A stretch of 64,000 bases of DNA from Corbicula japonica (lineage: Eukaryota > Mollusca > Bivalvia > Venerida > Cyrenidae), in assembly GCA_038501625.1 (NCBI GenBank), contig JAZAYU010000009.1:4835001-4899000 (forward strand), in the 5' to 3' direction. How positions within the stretch are numbered: position 1 is the stretch's first letter; each line of letters starts with the position of its first letter. The position numbers were made by a program, and so were the translations under genes. Positions 11,650 through 22,629 of this stretch are shown here, piece by piece. The notes under the pieces are model-generated. The model was not told the DNA's origin. It saw only the letters and a program-made list of their open reading frames with translations, and ran no database searches.

Positions 11650-12204
11650 ACATTCGAACTTTTGGTGTTTAATTAAATTATTCAAGTGAAATTCAGTTAT
11701 TGTGGATATTTATTATTCCAGGTATGTAAACATTATTACTCAGTTATTATATTTTATGTTGAAATTATGTTTACTAATTATTAGTAAAAGATGGACATTT
11801 TAAAGATCAAAATTATATTTTGTTTAATAACATTTTTTTTGGGTTCATCTTGTAATAAAATATTGTTTGCATTTGCAATTTAAAATCAGACATTAAAATT
11901 GTATTTTTTACGGACTTAAAAAGTGTATGATTGTAAAGTGCACGTTAAGCATATTTCATTTGTAACTGGATTCAGTTGCCTTTCACAGCCCAAGCATGTT
12001 GATCTACCACATTTATTTAAATCATTCCCAATTCTATTTAAATAAATAATATTCCCCCATATAAATAATGAAATATTAAAATTATGCTTAACATGCACTC
12101 ACATGCGCATTTTATTATGTTGTATTGTAAGACATTCGAACTTTTGGTGTTTAATTAAATTATTCAAGTGAAATTCAGTTATTGTGGATATTTATTATTC
12201 CAGG
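11650..12204. repeat. Pair of identical 73-bp direct repeats around a hairpin-forming core
   Basis: An identical block, starting ACATTCGAACTTTTGGTG and ending TTATTATTCCAGG, occupies 11650-11722 and 12132-12204. The 409 bp between contain an inverted pair, GTGCACGTTAAGCAT (11939-11953) and ATGCTTAACATGCAC (about 12083-12097), which brackets a 160-bp foldback. The structure could be a recent duplication, or a tiny element with terminal direct repeats. Confidence 0.7.
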
Positions 12205-13138
12205 GATAATCCGTGAGCCGTAATTAGGTAATAACGTGGTAATCACACGTGATATAAAAGCAACTTTATATCACGGTTATACATGTATATTGAGGCAAGA
12301 AAAACAAACTGTCGATGGTGAGGGACTTAAAAAACAATATTCCGTCACAGTGGGCGTGGCTTAAAAGTGTTATCGGTCAATTGCTGATATTACTATGAAA
12401 ATATCAGATCATCGCTATCAATGCAATCATTTCTAATGTAGTTGCATGAAAAATGCACGTTCATCCGTTCAATTTTGAAAGAAATCATTGAAACAGTAAG
12501 TTTAGTTAAGCGGCAGAATTATATATAGTCAACATAGGGTGCCTCAACTGTGGTAAAAAAAAGAAGTTGCAGGAAAATATTTATCACGAACAAAGACACC
12601 TCCTGCCTGATCACCTGTGCAAGTTTGAAAGACATCTGCCAAAAATGATGATCATAAAATCTTGTAAAAGGAAGCCATTTACCCGATTGTGAAATCTGAG
12701 TTTGCGGCACAAACATTTGGGACCCACGAACTTATATGCCTCCGTCGTTGTGGGGACATAAAATAACAAATCAGCAATGTCGGTCCAGCATTTAATTTTT
12801 ATGATAATGCAACTTCGTTTAGGTTTGTATGCATACAATATTGTTAAATCAAACTCTTTTGTTTTCTTTTCTTAACTATCTAGATAATCCATAACATATT
12901 TACATAAAAAAATGAATTGCAGTGTAACGAAGCATGATTTTAACTATCACACATATTTCTACCTTATAGACATTTGTAATTGTGTTTGTATCAAACTTCT
13001 ATATTGCTATATTTCTGCTAGTGTATAGCTGTTGTCTCTATCATAATTGCTATGTTTATTTTTTTCTTAAAACAATCCAATCAAAAGCTTGACAAGACTT
13101 CAGTTAGTTTCACTATGAAATTCGCTATGGAATTTCAA
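12205..13138. other. Intergenic, one perfect small hairpin
   Basis: No gene is supported. CGTGATATAAA..TTTATATCACG (about 12249-12276) forms an 11-bp perfect stem with a 6-base loop. Confidence 0.5.
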
Positions 13139-14260
13139 AGTCTGGTTGATAGTGGAACTATGTACCACTCCAACAACACCCTCAGGCAAGGAGTGCTTGT
13201 TACAAGTCTGGTTGATAGTGGAACTATGTACAACTACAACAACATTGTCGGGCGAGCAGTGCTTGTTACAAGTCTGGTTGATAGTGGAACTATGTACCAC
13301 TCTAACAACACCCTCTCGCGAGCAGTGCTTGTTACAAGTCTGGTTGAAAGTGGAACTATGTACCACTACAACAACATTGTCGGACGAGCAGTGCTTGTTA
13401 CAAGTCTGGTTGATAGTGGAACTATGTACCACTCTAACAACACCCTCAGGCAAGCAGTGCTTGTTACAAGTCTGGTTGAAAGTGGAACTATGTACCACTC
13501 CAACAACATTGTCGGGCGAGCAGTGCTTGTTACAAGTCTGGTTGATAGTGGAACTATGTACCACTACAACAACATTGTCGGACGAGCAGTGCTTGTTACA
13601 AGTCTGTTTGATAATAGAACTATGTACCACTCTAACAACATTGTCAGGCGAGAAGTGCTTGTTACAAGTCTGGTTGATAGTGGAAAAATGTACCACTGCA
13701 ACAACATTGTCGGGCGAACAGTGCTTGTTACAAGTCTGATTGATAGTGGAACTATGTACCACTGCAACAACATTGTCAGGCGAGCAGTGCTTGTTACAAG
13801 TCTGGTTGATAGTGGAACTATGTACCACTACAACAACATTGTCGGGCGAGCAGTGCTTGTTACAAGTCTGGTTGATAGTGGAACTATGTACCACTCCAAC
13901 AACATTGTCGGGCAAGCAGTGCTTGTTACAAGTCTGGCTGATAGTGGAACTATGTACCACTCCAACAACATTGTCAGGCGAGCAGTGCTTGTTACAAGTC
14001 TGGTTGATAGTGGAACTAAGTACCACTCTAACAACATTGTCGGGCGAACAGTGCTTGTTACAAGTCTGGTTGATAGTGGAACTATGTACCACTACAACAA
14101 CATTGTCAGGCGAGCAGTGCTTGTTACAGGTCTGGTTGATAGTGGAACTATGTACCACTCCAACAACATTGTCAGGCGAGCAGGGCTTGTTACAAGTCTG
14201 GTTGATAATGGAACTATGTACCACTCCAACAACATCGTCAGGCGAGCAGTGCTTGTATAA
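13139..14260. repeat. 66-bp minisatellite, 17 tandem units, open in several frames
   Basis: Seventeen exact-length units run without indels. Each contains GTTGATAGTGGAACTATGTA, CCACTNCAACAACATTGTC and GGGCGAGCAGTGCTTGTTAC. Because 66 is a multiple of three and the unit lacks stops in most frames, there are long open frames on both strands. One plus frame (13052-14260) would give a 402-residue protein of 22-residue repeats, S-L-V-D-S-G-T-M-Y-H-S-N-N-I-V-G-R-A-V-L-V-T. A minus frame gives 374 residues with two cysteines per repeat. I cannot tell whether any is translated. The length uniformity is notable, but the openness alone is not evidence of coding. A second array of the same unit lies at 15823-16222. 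Confidence 0.9.
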
Positions 14261-15059
14261 CGTGTTGCGTCAGGTGTACTTGGTTATGGGAATAATAACA
14301 AATGGGGATTATCAAATTGGACGGAGTACAAAACAACTCCAACGATGATTTTCAAATGTAAAAGACAATACAATATGTACACTATGACACGTTGTTCGAA
14401 AATGTGGGATCGCCTCAGATAACTTGCTAAAGGGTCTTAAGCGATTTGTGTTGAAAGGTGCAATGAACTTGGAACTTTGTGAATGAATAGTGAACAACTG
14501 TAAGGCACGTTGTGTTTGTAGTGGAACACTTGGGTCAAAAGGAACTTCAGTACGCGTAATTGCCAGCCGATTGTCCTTAGACCAAGTAGACTGTGCTATC
14601 GGTTATATAAATGTGTGCAGTGACACTGGCTACCTCATCCGCACTAGCATGTACGGGCTTCTGTTTCTGGTGAAACAGGAATTGTCGGTATTTTGCAATA
14701 CGAAAAGGTGGACACTTGGTCCTGTATAAGATAGTGTCTGATGACACTTTGCGAGAGGGCGATTCACCCTATTCGGTACGGTAGCTAAAAGACAACTGAT
14801 AAGACGACTTTGGCGCATACAGTTGAGCAAAGTGCACAGTGTATGAACTGTGGCTTGATAACCGATTTAGCTATTTGAAATTGACAGGGTCACATTGGAG
14901 TGACAGTGTTTGGGTGCCTTTGTTATTCACGACATTCGTTCGCACTTGGTAACACTTGGTAAATGAACGGATCATTTGTGAGACTGTTATATACAGTGGT
15001 TTATAATTTGACTAAATGAAGTTAAGAATTATATGTTTAGTTTGGATGTTTAGTTTGGG
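14261..15059. other. Spacer between the two 66-bp arrays, first part
   Basis: Non-coding as far as I can see, with no recognisable gene. Confidence 0.4.
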
Positions 15060-15262
15060 TGTTTAATTTGGTTTACCAATGGTAGCTACCATTGGTATGC
15101 CAAGTGTCTACTTTGACAAATGTCAGCCAAAGGCATTGCCAATGGTCTGCCAAAGGTCTTGCCAGAGGTCTGCCAAAGGTCTTGCCAATGGTCTTGCCAA
15201 TGGTCTGCCTGTGGTCTTGCCAATGGTCTCCCAGTGGTCTTGCCAATGGTGACACCGTCACC
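15060..15262. repeat. Short-period minisatellite with a 22-bp perfect palindrome
   Basis: Repeated GGTCTTGCCAAT and GGTCTGCCAAAG units (11-12 bp) run to about 15250. At the left end ACCAATGGTAGCTACCATTGGT folds exactly on itself (15075-15096). The palindrome arms are the same CCAATGGT word as the repeats. Confidence 0.8.
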
Positions 15263-15822
15263 GTACACTTGGCAGTGAACTAAAGAAACTCTCCTGAGCT
15301 ATTTTTAGAAACGCTCCGGTGGAGAACGAATGCCAATTTTCTTGTCTGTTGCTCTATTAATAATGTCACTGAGTTGATTGGGTCCCGGCTTTTTTGATGA
15401 CAGGTACCAGAATGTTATTTCAGTTGCAGATATGAATTGTTAGTTTCGCATAAAATAAAAATACTAACAACGTGTCAAAACAAAACAATAATAATTTTAT
15501 AAAACAAAGGTTGATTTATTAATTAAATCTATATACAATAGGTATGGATTTGACCGATAATTCTGAAGATTCAGACGATTTTGTGAATTCGAGGGTGTGG
15601 TCTAAAAGCTAAAGTAGTTTGGTGAAATGCCCGGATATTGAAGATGTCAAAATTGCATTGAATTACATAGAGATTGATGAATTGTGAAGCTGTTTGATGA
15701 ATTTGCAGTGGTTATGAATGTGAATAACTATTTCTTGATGTTGGATAATCATCCCAACTAGGATCTATATTGAATGAGGTAAATTAAATGATTTTAGTAA
15801 TGCTCGGCCGTTACACTTGTTA
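15263..15822. other. Spacer between the two 66-bp arrays, second part
   Basis: A short acidic open stretch at about 15544-15612 (ATGGATTTGACCGATAATTC onward, encoding D-N-S-E-D-S-D-D) could be a relic of a transposase N-terminus, but it stops after 23 codons. Nothing else is recognised. Confidence 0.35.
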
Positions 15823-16222
15823 CAAGTCTGGTTGATAGTGGAACTATGTACCACTCCAACAGCATTGTCGGGCGAACAGTGCTTGTTACATGTCTGGTTG
15901 ATAGTGGAACTATGTACCACTCCAAAAACATTGTCGGGCGAGCAGTGCGTGTTACAAGTCTGGTTGATAGTGGAACTATGTACCACTACAACAACATTGT
16001 CGGGCGAGCAGTGCTTGTTACAAGTCTGGTTGATAGTGGAACTATGTACCACTCCAACAACATTGTCAGGCGAGCAGTGCTTGTTACAAGTCTGGTTGAT
16101 AGTGGAACTATGTACCTCTACAACAACATTGTCAGGCGAGCAGTGCTTGTTACACGTCTGGTTGATAGTGGAACTATGTACCACTCTAACAACATTGTCG
16201 GGCGAACAGTGCTTGTTACATA
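15823..16222. repeat. 66-bp minisatellite, second array, 6 units
   Basis: Six units of the 13139-14260 monomer in the same orientation, again all exactly 66 bp, from GTTACAAGTCTGGTTGATAG to the last GTGCTTGTTACA. It is separated from the larger array by 1.56 kb of unrelated sequence. Confidence 0.9.
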
Positions 16223-16483
16223 GACTAAATTTAAATATTTTTATAATCGTTTGTCAGAAACTGCCACACTTTTTCCAGTTAAATAGGGCTGTTCTTTTGG
16301 TGACCCTTTACTGACGTTTTTCTTGCCGTATTGTTTCTTAAAATCAAGGCCACCACGGTGCTTTGCTTTTTCCTAAATGTCTAAATGGAACTCTTTTGAA
16401 AACTTTCTTTGAATTCAAAAACATTTATTCAAATGTTCTTTGGCTGCCCGTCCACCAAAAACCTTGTCATTTTGTGACAAATA

Positions 16484-16639
16484 TTGCTGGACTGGAGTGT
16501 GTTAGACATTTTTCTCAATATGATTGTGATTTATCCAGTGGTTTCTGAGAATTGTTGTTTGAAGCAAATTGTTGCCGGACGCTATAAAGACGCCGGACAA
16601 GGAGTGGTCGCGGTTGCTCAGCATGAGACTCTGGCTAAG
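16484..16639 (+). pseudogene. Possible EPDR-like first exon relic
   Basis: An open frame from ATG 16484 (or the internal ATG at about 16520) runs through SENCCLKQIVAGRYKDAG to a strong donor, AAG|GTAAGC, at 16639/16640, with the intron in phase 0. The two adjacent cysteines, the Q and G shortly after, the phase-0 donor and the position between EPDR genes A and C suggest a diverged EPDR first exon. The usual P and W are missing and I could not find matching exons 2-6 downstream. It may be a relic or an unrelated exon. Confidence 0.3.
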
Positions 16640-16734
16640 GTAAGCTTAAATAGATTAATAGTTAATGGGTGAGTGGGAGCTTGTTCACCATGACGAGTTG
16701 CACTGATTTGCTCCTTCGAGAACCTGTTAGGGCA

Positions 16735-16985
16735 TTTGTTTGGTTAATGCACTCTAAAACCTGGTTTGAACCCCCATCAGCAAATCGTTTTGCCACCGAT
16801 TATTCCAAGGCGGTAACCCAACAGGCTCTTTTTTTCGTTATTTGTTTGTGGCGTCTTTCTTAAATCAGATCAATTTATAAACTCATGCACTCTATTCCTC
16901 TCTACTTTTGTTGCTGTGTGGGGAGGCTGTGTTTTCTAAGATTTAGTGTGGCTATTCCTGATATGCATGTTTCATTTTTTTAGCT
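16735..16985 (+). repeat. Dispersed repeat R3, copy 3
   Basis: TGGTTAATGCACTCTAAAAC, CCTGGTTTGAACCCCC, TCGTTTTGCCACCGATTATT, CCAAGGCGGTAACCC and GCTGTGTTTTCTAAG align with the other R3 copies. Confidence 0.6.
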
Positions 16986-18484
16986 GTCGGTGCCAGCTAT
17001 AAAAACTTTAAAATAAGATGTTTGTATAAAGATTTTAATATTTTGTTCCAGAATTTTTCAATTTCCAAAATATATTTTAACGATTATAAGGATTGATTTC
17101 ATAAAAATATTAGGTGGAGCTCTTGTGAAAACCGTCAAGTTAACTGCATATATCCTTTCATTAAAAGTGCCTAGTTTTAATTATAATCCTTCATTTAAAA
17201 AATAAACTGTGGGACAAAATATTGACATCGTCAAGTAAAAATATAGCTAAATGAACACATTTCACAGAATACCATCAAAAACTTTATCCTCCAAACAGAA
17301 AAATCATCGAGACAAACACAAACAATAAGATGAATTTAAAGGTAAAAAGGTAAAGGCTTTGTAAAGTTATTGGATCTATCAAGCAGGATTCGCTCTCTGG
17401 TTTGATGGTTCAAACTCGTGCTTAGCACTCGTTTAATCCACTCGCCACGTGAGACAAATTTGTACTCAAGATTACAAAACTAAACCTGGAGACCAGACCA
17501 GTCGCCATTTTAGCCAATCATATGCTTGAGATTTGAGACTGGTCTCCAATCTCAGTGTTTGATCTTGGGCCCTGGACTGTATAAATAACCCTGTTATCTT
17601 CGTTATATTTAAAAATCCTTTTCATCTAGCAACACATACTGTGAACATGTTATCAAGCTTGGAGAAAATGTAGTTCTGCTGAAAAGTCTAAACACCGACA
17701 GAGGTTTAATAATTCAAGTTTACTGTCATTACTTTCTATAGAGTCTAGACACAAGGCTTTCCCAATTTAATGAGATTGTAATGAGAATCGGATATAGAGA
17801 AGTAAATGTTTTCCCGGAAGTATCAAAGACGATGCTTAACCAGATTATAGATACAAACCAGTTATACTTGAATTTTTGTTTTTGAATGTTTCAAAATCAA
17901 AATCGAAACAAAATCTTTTGCGGTACGCCTATAATGGTTTCTGACAACGCAGAGTATTTTTTAGCATTTTATTAATATTTCAATTAACATTGGAACCACA
18001 GAAATTAAAGTCCAAGAAAGCTGGAACGTTTGCCAATGGATGAAAGAAATGATGAACTTTGCTGAAAAAGAAAAGTCAATCTATGGTTTCAATGTGGAGT
18101 CAAAGTTTATTAATGTACAACAAATGTATAACAAAAAAGCATAAAATGACAATATTCTAATCAAGACTGTTAGGAGTTCTAAGTATTTTCCAAGATGATG
18201 CTTGTACATGTTACGAAAAAAAAAACCCACAGCTATCTTAGAATTGAGCTAACAAATAAAGGTATATATATGTATAAAACTATAATATCGAAAAGAATAA
18301 AAATAAATATGGCGGTGTCTTAATTAATCCTTTTTTTTCAATTAGGAGTAAAAAAAAGATGCCTCGTGATTACGTAATATAAATTAGTTTATAAAGTATA
18401 TATAAATTAGTTTTTATCAGTATATAAATTATATGATCATTTATGAAGCAGTAATAAATTTAGTGAGTCCATGGCAAAGAACAT
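16986..18484. other. Intergenic with one M2 palindrome copy
   Basis: M2 family copy at 17483-17562 (arms CCAGACCAGTCGCCATTT and GAGACTGGTCTCCAATCTC). Two exon-like open stretches on the plus strand, 17746-17887 after a TTTCTATAG and 18001-18144 after CCACAG, have no recognisable homology and no good donor between them, so they are not called. Confidence 0.4.
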
Positions 18485-18488
18485 TTAA

Positions 18489-19032
18489 AGGGAGATGTGC
18501 AGGGTCGAGCAAGTGTACTCGGTAAAATCGTAAACAGATCGATCTTTGTAACACTTACGTGTACTTTTCACTAAACTCTACATTTCATACCCTCCAGGAG
18601 GAAGTTTTCGGTTAATTTTACCATTTTACCGGACCTGAAAACAATCCGCTGAAGAAATCCCTATACAAAAATACATTCCATATTTAGCGATCATGGGAAT
18701 GTCACGCTTACTATTCGTGGTGGCCCAAGCATTTTGAAACTAAATTATGGCGACGTCGATAGTCGGCGAGGTACACCGAATGCGTGTTTTGGTTGAAGTG
18801 ATCACGTGACAATCCCAAAAACCACCGCGGCTTTACGCGGGAAATACAAAAATAGCTAACCTATGCGCGTCGCATAGGATAGGAAACACCATTTTATATA
18901 TCTTTTTTTATTAAATATTGGTTTGAAATATTTCGGGTGTAAATCAATATTTGAGCTTCAAATAATGATATTCAACTGATTAATAACCCTTTTCGCAAAT
19001 CTGTTCCATTCATCAATCCTGCACATCTCCCT
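18489..19032. mobile_element. piggyBac-like MITE with TTAA target duplication
   Basis: Perfect inverted termini AGGGAGATGTGCAGG (18489) and CCTGCACATCTCCCT (ending 19032) are flanked on both sides by TTAA (18485-18488 and 19033-19036). TTAA duplication is diagnostic of the piggyBac superfamily. The 544-bp body has no transposase. It sits about 90 bp beyond the last coding exon of EPDR gene C, in what may be its 3' UTR or downstream flank. Confidence 0.8.
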
Positions 19033-19122
19033 TTAAAATCCCAATATTCTCTGATGCGGCATAAATCATTATAGCCCATTCTGACTATTTGTAATTATCG
19101 TAAGCGTTTTCAAGTGCGGTAC

Positions 19123-22100
19123 TTAAGTAATTTTGTAACTTACATAATGTGCATCGACCATGATGGCGTTTTCGCAGCCGACTGGTGGAACCTGAAGGTT
19201 TTCAGGAGCACTAAGTCCTGCTGTGATGTTGTAGTAATGGTTGTTCTGCAGGAAATTATCTGAAACAAACACAAATATTTATCCTATGTTCCCTTACACA
19301 ATTCAAGTCAATGTCAAACGTTTTGTTCTTAACATGAGTGCTCTCAAACATAGCAAGCAAACATTAACAGTTTCATACCACACGCAATTCCAATGTTCCT
19401 ACGAAAAACCTAAGACTGTAAAACTACAAGCTATGTTTCTGGTAAACCGCCTCAAGAGTAGTGAAGTCATTATACTCAACAAGATAACAAAAATAAAAAA
19501 AGTTATCCCATTAAATCCATTAATGGTAAATATAGTCTGGAGCTTTTGGCCTTATCTTTTTACTTTTAGATTTCTAAAGATTTCAAAAAACTGAATAGCA
19601 TCATGCCATCGTTAAGCAAATGAAACACATTATTAATTTTGTAAACATAACGCTTCTTTACCTGGCGATGTTACCTAAATCATAAAGGTTTTTTCTTATT
19701 TAAGACCATTCTGATATACACTTGCAGAGTTATTGCTCTTGGGTTTTATTTCGGTAATGATTTGACAATGCCTCTTCAGTTTTGAATAATGTGAAACACA
19801 AACTATATTACTTTTCAGTCTTTATGATAGATAAATGTGTAATCTTGAAATGTATATACTTGGTGACTTTAATATAAATTATTGCACTGACACCGACTCT
19901 ATTAAAAACCAAGCATGGGCACAGTGCTTAAGAAATCATGATTTATGTCAACTTATTAAAAACCACACTCGCGTAACTAAATCGTCAGCATCTATTATTG
20001 ATCATTTATATGCCCGAAACTGTGATATTAATTTTGTTGTTGAATCTTTTGTAGCTCAAGTTGCAATTAGTGATCACTATCCAATTTGTTTTACAAGATG
20101 CGTACATGGTAGTAACAATACAAAACAAACGCATACTGAAATTACTTATCGATCTTTTCGAAAATTTTCTGAAACAGACTTTTTAAGTGATTTACATGAG
20201 TCATTGTCAGATTTTTCAATATCAGGCGGACCTGATGATGAATTTCAAAGATGGACTGCCACTTTTATGTATGTATTAAATTGTCATTCTTCCTTAAAAA
20301 CCAAACGTGTTAAGAATATTAGTAGACCTGATTGGATAATGAAGATGTTATTAAGGCAGGGCATAATAGAGATTATTACCATAGAACTAAACAGTGGCTA
20401 CTGTATACGTACTGGCGAAACAAAGTAAAGTGTCTTATTAGGGAAAACAAACAGCGGCTAATAGAATCTGCAATCGAAGACAAGAAAAATATCTCGTATT
20501 TATGGAAACATATTAATGACCTTCGTGGTAACTCTGGACATAGGGATATTATTAACTCTCTTGAAATTGATGGGCATAAGATAAATGACATCAGCGAAAT
20601 TGCGAACTTTTTAAACGAGTATTTTACCAATATCAAAGACGTTTTTAACATTAACTCTACTGATAGAACTAACGCAAATAATGGTTCACTTGACAAATTG
20701 GAAGAATTTGTGAATACAAGAGTTCCAAATTTTATTTACTTTACTATTCCTTTTATTAAAGAAAATGACGTTTTAAATTTTTTACGAAAACTAGACATAA
20801 CAAAAGCAACTGGTCTAGATGGACTTAGTCCGAAATTACTTAGATTATCTGCGAATGTTATAGCTACAAGTATTACCAAGCTAATTAATAACTGTATTAT
20901 CAACAATACATTTCCTAACACCCTTAAACATGCCAAAGTTTTTCCGAGGTTTAAAACCGGTGACAAATCCAATCCTACTAATTATAGACCAATATCGATA
21001 CTTCCTGTAACATCAAAAATATTTGAACGACACATAGTGAGACACCTTTTGTCTTTCCTTAATAAGTACAACTTAATTAACGAAGGACAATCGGGGTTTA
21101 GACACTTGCATTCATGTCAAACAGCCCTTGTTAAAATAATTGATAACTGGTTAGGAAATATGAATGCTGGTGAATTAACCGGGGCAATATTTTACGACCT
21201 CATGAAAGCTTTTGATTTAGTTGATTTCCAGCTGCTTTTAAATAAACTTAAGATTTACAAATTCTCTGACAATGCGGTCGACTTTTTCAACTCTTACCTG
21301 ACCGGACGTGTTCAGAGCGTTGTAATTAGTAATAGGGTATCAGAGCCGCGGCCTGTTACGATGGGAGTCCCACAGGGCTCTGTGTTAGGACCTGTATTAT
21401 TCCTTATGTTTATCAATGATCTACCCTTATATATCAACAATTGTTCGACCGATCTCTTTGCGGATGACACGACTGTACATACGCATGACAAAAATGTAGA
21501 TGTTATTAAGCAAAAATTGCAATCAGCAAACGATAAAGTATTAAACTGGTGTGTAAATAATGACATGCTCCTTAATGCAGAAAAATCATCAATAATGTTA
21601 ATCGGTACACGTAACAGACTTGCACAGGTCTCAAATATTAACCTATATATTGATAATACATCTGTTACAAATGTTACCCAACAAAGGTTACTGGGGGTAA
21701 CTATTGATAATAAACTGACTTGGAACTTACAAGTTCATCATATGGTTACTCAGATTTCCCGTAAACTTACTCTCATGCAGTTATTATCTTCATATGTCTC
21801 TCAAGATTGTTTGATAAAGTATTACAATGCGTATATAATTCCCTTATTTGATTATGGTTGTTTGGTTTGGGGCGGAACAATCTCATCCAATATTTTTCAA
21901 CTCGAAAAACTACAAAAACGAGCAGCGCGAATTATTCTTAAAACAGGGCTGACTACGCCTTCATCTATCATGTTTAAACATTTAAGCTGGCTGCCTGTCC
22001 GATGTCGTATCAAATACCATATTCTTTTACTAACCTACAAAGCATTACATAACATGGCACCAGTGTATATAACTTCGATGTTTAAAGAACTAACATATAG

Positions 22101-22586
22101 CAATGAAAGGCAATTAAGATCTATTTCAAATGGGAATCTATTAGTTCCAAAATTTAACACTCTATTATACAGTAAATCATTTTCAGTTGTTGGTCCAAAT
22201 TTATGGAACTCTCTTCCTTTGAGCGTAAAGTCATGCAAAACAGTTAAATTATTTAAAAAACATGTTAAAAAATTCTTATTTGATAATATGTAGTGCATTG
22301 TCAATACAATTACAGTGTAATTATGTGTAAATGTTTAAGATGTTTGGGTAATGAATCTTTTGTTATAATTGCTATTGTTACAATTTTTCATTTAAATATG
22401 TCTGTTTCCAGCATTTTCATATTGTTCTTGAAATTTTATTGTAATTTTTTTTTCTTTCTTTCAATTATATTTTGAGAATGTATGAATGTATATATGAATA
22501 TAAATTTGTAATAATTTGTACATGTTTTTAAGAGGACCATATGTAAGAATGGCCATGCCAAATATGTTATCCTCTAAAAATAAAGA

Positions 22587-22629
<43 letters not shown>

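Noticed and set aside
13052..14260. 402-residue repetitive ORF called as a structural protein gene.
   Set aside because: Several overlapping frames on both strands are equally open because the unit is 66 bp; no splice sites, signal peptide or promoter single out one frame.
17746..18144. Two exon-like open stretches on the plus strand downstream of the 16484 exon.
   Set aside because: No similarity to EPDR exons 2-6, no strong donor, and no domain; insufficient for a gene call.
19241..19594. 117-residue plus-strand ORF next to EPDR C exon 5.
   Set aside because: It lies in intron 4 of gene C on the opposite strand and has no recognisable motif.
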